Origin: Thermoanaerobaculia bacterium
GTDB taxonomy: Bacteria > Acidobacteriota > Thermoanaerobaculia > Gp7-AA8
Length of the DNA stretch: 5,202 bases
Reading direction: 5' to 3'
NCBI GenBank assembly: GCA_017883215.1
Contig: JADGOA010000270.1
Location: 1 to 5,202 of the forward strand
Position 1 is the stretch's first letter. Every line of letters starts with the position of its first letter. Below are positions 1 to 5,202 of the stretch, piece by piece. Both the position numbers and the translations under genes were made by a program. The notes below the pieces were generated by a model. The model worked only from the letters and a program-made list of their open reading frames with translations, did not search any database and was not told the origin of the DNA.

Positions 1-3543
<3,543 letters not shown>

Positions 3544-3565
3544 TGGCGGAGGAGCTGCTCGGTTT

Positions 3566-3590
3566 CGGGTCACCGGGTCACCGGGTCACC
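3566..3590. repeat. Three tandem copies of the 8-bp unit CGGGTCAC
   Basis: Perfect copies lie at 3566-3573, 3574-3581 and 3582-3589, followed by one further C. They start 22 bp after the metH stop codon. An inverted copy of the unit, GGTGACCC, lies at 3607-3614, so any of the three direct copies could pair with it in RNA or cruciform DNA. The last copy is also part of an imperfect palindrome centred on CCATGG (3584-3599). The repeat could be a slippage-prone microsatellite or part of the 3' end structure of metH. It is noncoding in the gene models chosen here. Confidence 0.85.
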
Positions 3591-3603
3591 ATGGCGACCT
3601 AAT

Positions 3604-3633
3604 GACGGTGACCCATGCTAACGGGCTACCGTC
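3604..3633. terminator. Hairpin between convergent genes, possible bidirectional terminator
   Basis: The arms GACGGTGACCC (3604-3614) and GGGCTACCGTC (3623-3633) pair at 10 of 11 positions, counting one G-T wobble and one A-C mismatch, around an 8-nt loop. The hairpin sits 60 bp past the metH stop and overlaps the stop codon of the minus-strand lipoprotein gene (3632-3634). That position suits a shared terminator for converging transcripts. No T-run follows on either strand, so a classical intrinsic terminator is not shown. It may instead protect the 3' end of the RNA. A competing fold uses the upstream GGGTCACC repeats with 3607-3614. Confidence 0.4.
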
Positions 3634-4081
3634 ACTGGATTCGCCCCATGACCTGGCGCACGGCGACGTTCTGAAACACTCCTGAGGGCGAGTCGAACTG
3701 GCTCACGAGGCGGACGGCCACCGCGCCGTTCGCTCCGGCCACCGATGTCTTGGCGATGGCCGGCACCCAGAAGTCGACCGATACGTCACTTCCCGGCGGA
3801 ATCACCACGTTGAACGGGAGCGACGTCGGGTTGACTTCGTAGCCGCCAAAACCGACCGACTGCAGGTCGAGGCGCTTCAGCGTGATCGGAAACGCCGCCG
3901 TGTTTGCGACGCTCAGCCGGAACTGCACGGGCATCCCACCGGTCTCGTGCTCGGCCGCCGCCGGTGCGGAGCTCAACTGCTGAAGGGCGATCTCCGGCTC
4001 GGCAACCACCGTGGCGTTGTTGCGCTGCGAGGCGCACGCGGCGGCAAACATCATCGCGAGGAAAGCCATACTCGTTCGCAT
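3632..4081 (-). CDS. Putative small lipoprotein, possible LEA14-like beta-sandwich, function unknown
   Basis: The gene encodes 149 residues. The N-terminus, Met-Arg followed by a hydrophobic run and FAAAC, fits a lipoprotein signal peptide with Cys16 as the lipidated residue and Ala at +2. Residues 17-50 are Ala- and Asn-rich and probably form a flexible tether. Residues ~51-145 alternate hydrophobic and polar residues as in a beta-sandwich. The stretch VQFRLSVANTAAFPITLKRL (52-71) resembles the pattern of LEA14/water-stress-type or other Ig-like domains, but I cannot assign a family. No catalytic motif is visible. The ATG at 4081 was chosen because GGAGAG lies 5 nt upstream and it puts the signal peptide at the very N-terminus. 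The gene follows the TPR gene by 62 nt on the same strand and converges on metH. It is likely anchored in the envelope; the anchoring membrane cannot be told with certainty. Confidence 0.8.
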   Translation of the reverse strand: MRTSMAFLAMMFAAACASQRNNATVVAEPEIALQQLSSAPAAAEHETGGMPVQFRLSVANTAAFPITLKRLDLQSVGFGGYEVNPTSLPFNVVIPPGSDVSVDFWVPAIAKTSVAGANGAVAVRLVSQFDSPSGVFQNVAVRQVMGRIQ

Positions 4082-4086
4082 ATCTG

Positions 4087-4092
4087 CTCTCC
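4087..4092 (-). promoter_or_regulatory. Ribosome binding site of the lipoprotein gene
   Basis: On the minus strand GGAGAG is followed by 5 nt and then ATG (4081-4079), with a T-run just upstream of it. This strong Shine-Dalgarno sequence decides the start codon against a TTG 45 nt further upstream, which would add 15 residues in front of the signal peptide. Confidence 0.75.
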
Positions 4093-4127
4093 AAAAACGA
4101 AACGGTCGCCCGCTCCCGATCGACAAC

Positions 4128-4143
4128 AGCCGGATGACCGGCT
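4128..4143 (-). other. Perfect hairpin immediately after the TPR gene stop codon
   Basis: On the minus strand AGCCGG-TCAT-CCGGCT forms a perfect 6-bp GC-rich stem with a 4-nt loop, directly abutting the TAG stop (4146-4144) of the TPR gene. It lies 46 nt before the lipoprotein start. No T-run follows, so full termination is doubtful. It could lower read-through, protect the upstream part of the message, or simply be chance. Confidence 0.4.
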
Positions 4144-5061
4144 CTACTTCAGGTACTTCATCATTTCCTTCGCGGTGGGGGCGTCTTTGCCGGTCGGCTC
4201 CAGCTCCAGGTACTTCTGGAGGTTCTCCTTCGCGTCGGCGGACTTGCCGCTGCGGACATAGACCATGCCGAGCTCGTAGTACGCCACAGCGAACTTGGGA
4301 TCGGCCGCGATGGCCTGCTTGAGAAGCGGCTCGGCCTCACTGTCCTTCTGCGCGTTGATCAGCTTCGCCGCGTCGTTGAAGAGCGAAGCGGGGTTCGCCG
4401 GCAGCTTCTTCTTGTACTCTTCGGCTTTGACCTTGTCGCCCGTCGCCGTGTACGCGTCGAACAGCACCGCGTACATGTCCTGATCTTCAGCGTCGATGGC
4501 CAGCGATTTCGTGGCGCGGTCGATAGCCTTCGGATAGTTCTTCGCGCGGAGATACAGCCGGGCCAGAGCGTTGTAGGCGACATTGAGGTCCGGCTTCAGA
4601 GCCAGCGCCTCTTCCATCTTGGCGATCGCCTCGGCATCCTTCCCCTCGTTGGCCAGGACCGCGCCGTCATTGAATGTCGTCACCGCCGGGTCGACGACCA
4701 ACTTGGCCGATGGGGGGGCAACGCCGCCGGCAGAAAGCTCGATGTCGCGCTTGTTCGGCTCGCCGAGCTTCAGCTTCATCGTCTCTTCGTAAGACCCGTG
4801 TCCCGGCGCGGAGAAGGTGAACACGTACTTGATCGTGCCGTCGAGAAGGAAGATCGCGTAGCCGCCGTCCTTGTCGGCTTTGTACGTGTCTTTGAAGTTC
4901 TTGCCCGATCCGGGAGCGGACACGACCGTAATCGTGGCGTCCGGCAGCGGCTTCTTCGTCCCGGCTTCCAAAATCTTGCCGCTGATCCGCGCCTCGCCGA
5001 CCGCGAAGACGTTCGTCGCGATCCCGGCGCACAGCAGCAGTGACAGCGCGAATCTCCGCAT
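4144..5061 (-). CDS. Secreted TPR protein with N-terminal carboxypeptidase-regulatory-like domain
   Basis: The gene encodes 305 residues. Residues 1-20 form a classical signal peptide: Met-Arg-Arg, a leucine-rich core and a Val-Phe-Ala cleavage site. Residues ~24-110 resemble a CarboxypepD_reg-like (CNA-B/transthyretin-type) beta-sandwich, shown by the pattern ISGKILEAGTKKPLPDATIT, then GGYAIF and a final DIEL strand. Residues ~126-290 hold about five tetratricopeptide repeats. The clearest are at ~126-159, ~160-193 and ~257-290, each ending in a DP- or EP-type turn; the ones at ~194-221 and ~223-256 are weaker. TPRs bind proteins or peptides, so this is probably a periplasmic or envelope scaffold. 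No enzyme motif is present. The two-domain design is, from memory, common in Acidobacteriota. The start at 5061 is preferred over the ATG at 5067 on ribosome-binding-site spacing. The lipoprotein gene follows downstream, perhaps in one transcript. Its partner and pathway are unknown. Confidence 0.9.
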   Translation of the reverse strand: MRRFALSLLLCAGIATNVFAVGEARISGKILEAGTKKPLPDATITVVSAPGSGKNFKDTYKADKDGGYAIFLLDGTIKYVFTFSAPGHGSYEETMKLKLGEPNKRDIELSAGGVAPPSAKLVVDPAVTTFNDGAVLANEGKDAEAIAKMEEALALKPDLNVAYNALARLYLRAKNYPKAIDRATKSLAIDAEDQDMYAVLFDAYTATGDKVKAEEYKKKLPANPASLFNDAAKLINAQKDSEAEPLLKQAIAADPKFAVAYYELGMVYVRSGKSADAKENLQKYLELEPTGKDAPTAKEMMKYLK

Positions 5062-5067
5062 CGTCAT

Positions 5068-5072
5068 CTCCT
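5068..5072 (-). promoter_or_regulatory. Ribosome binding site that decides the TPR gene start
   Basis: The minus strand reads AGGAG-ATGACG-ATG. AGGAG touches the first ATG (5067-5065) with no spacing, but is 6 nt from the second ATG (5061-5059), a normal distance. The second ATG also gives a standard Met-Arg-Arg signal-peptide start, so it is the likelier initiation codon. The difference is only two residues. Confidence 0.7.
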
Positions 5073-5100
5073 GTTTTGTCTGTCTAAGCTGACCATCGTG

Positions 5101-5106
5101 TTAAAC
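5101..5106 (-). promoter_or_regulatory. Weak -10-like element upstream of the TPR gene
   Basis: On the minus strand TTTAAC matches four of six positions of TATAAT. A start about 7 nt downstream would leave a leader of roughly 30 nt before the gene. No TTGACA-like box is visible 16-18 nt upstream, so this is only a candidate. It is the most AT-rich spot in the upstream region. Confidence 0.2.
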
Positions 5107-5118
5107 GGACGGCAGACG

Positions 5119-5202
5119 ATGCCCATTCCGAAAACCACCGGCTCATCGTCCGCTCGCCGCGGCAGCGGCCGTAGCACGCGCATCACGAGAGCTCGTGATT
5201 CG
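5119..5202 (+). CDS. Possible start of a divergent gene, cut by the window edge
   Basis: An ATG at 5119 opens a frame that stays open for 28 codons to the right edge. It reads MPIPKTTGSSSARRG followed by more Arg/Ser/Thr-rich sequence. There is no good Shine-Dalgarno sequence, only a weak GGACGG 5 nt upstream of the ATG. Such short open frames are common by chance in GC-rich DNA, and no family is recognisable. If real, it would be divergent from the TPR gene, with only 57 nt between the two starts. Confidence 0.15.
   Translation, partial: MPIPKTTGSSSARRGSGRSTRITRARDS
5182..5199. promoter_or_regulatory. Perfect 8-2-8 inverted repeat, candidate operator
   Basis: ATCACGAG-AG-CTCGTGAT is a perfect inverted repeat with 8-bp arms and a 2-bp spacer. 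It lies 120 bp upstream of the TPR start, 3 bp from the window edge. This layout suits a dimeric helix-turn-helix regulator. It could also be the stem of a terminator for a gene beyond the edge, though no T-run is visible. I do not recognise the site as that of a known regulator. Confidence 0.4.

Noticed and set aside
4124..4126. TTG as an upstream start for the lipoprotein gene.
   Set aside because: It would put 15 mostly polar and basic residues in front of the signal peptide, lacks a Shine-Dalgarno sequence, and the ATG at 4081 has a strong one.
3904..4322. Several plus-strand open frames of 77-104 codons opposite the two minus-strand genes.
   Set aside because: They overlap each other and both minus-strand genes, have Arg/Ser-rich translations and show no domain. 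They are read as shadow frames.
5076..5104. A possible plus-strand promoter, TTGTCT and TGTTAA with a 17-bp gap, in front of the ATG at 5119.
   Set aside because: The spacing fits but the -10 box matches only three of six positions, and the gene it would serve is itself doubtful.

Overview
The window looks like chromosomal DNA of a GC-rich bacterium. Three things suggest Acidobacteriota or a relative, none of them decisive: the GC-rich codon use, a secreted protein joining a carboxypeptidase-regulatory-like domain to TPRs, and a short repeat whose translation reads VILSREDGE. I recall that peptide from repeat-derived stretches in acidobacterial proteins, but could not check it here.

Layout. 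Positions 1-3543 (+) hold most of metH, the cobalamin-dependent methionine synthase, open at the left edge. About 70 N-terminal residues lie outside the window. All functional modules are present: homocysteine, pterin, cap/B12 and AdoMet-reactivation domains. The linker between the homocysteine and pterin domains is about 31 residues longer than in E. coli MetH. Part of that extra stretch looks like a dispersed palindromic repeat captured in frame. Positions 3544-3631 are a short convergent intergenic region with three tandem copies of an 8-bp unit and a hairpin that may end transcription from both sides. Positions 3632-4081 (-) encode a small putative lipoprotein of unknown function. Positions 4144-5061 (-) encode a secreted TPR protein with an N-terminal beta-sandwich domain. 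These two minus-strand genes are 62 nt apart, in the order TPR protein then lipoprotein, and may be co-transcribed. Positions 5062-5202 are the upstream region of that pair. It holds a perfect 8-2-8 inverted repeat, a cluster of CATCGT motifs, and a weak possibility of a divergent gene start.

How the genes work together. MetH is a cytoplasmic one-carbon/methionine enzyme and has no evident link to the two exported proteins, which run towards it on the other strand. The TPR protein and the lipoprotein may act together in the cell envelope, but this rests only on adjacency and export signals.

No mobile element, CRISPR array, tRNA or rRNA was seen. I found no convincing undescribed system. The most interesting signal is the repeat-like insertion inside an essential-type enzyme.
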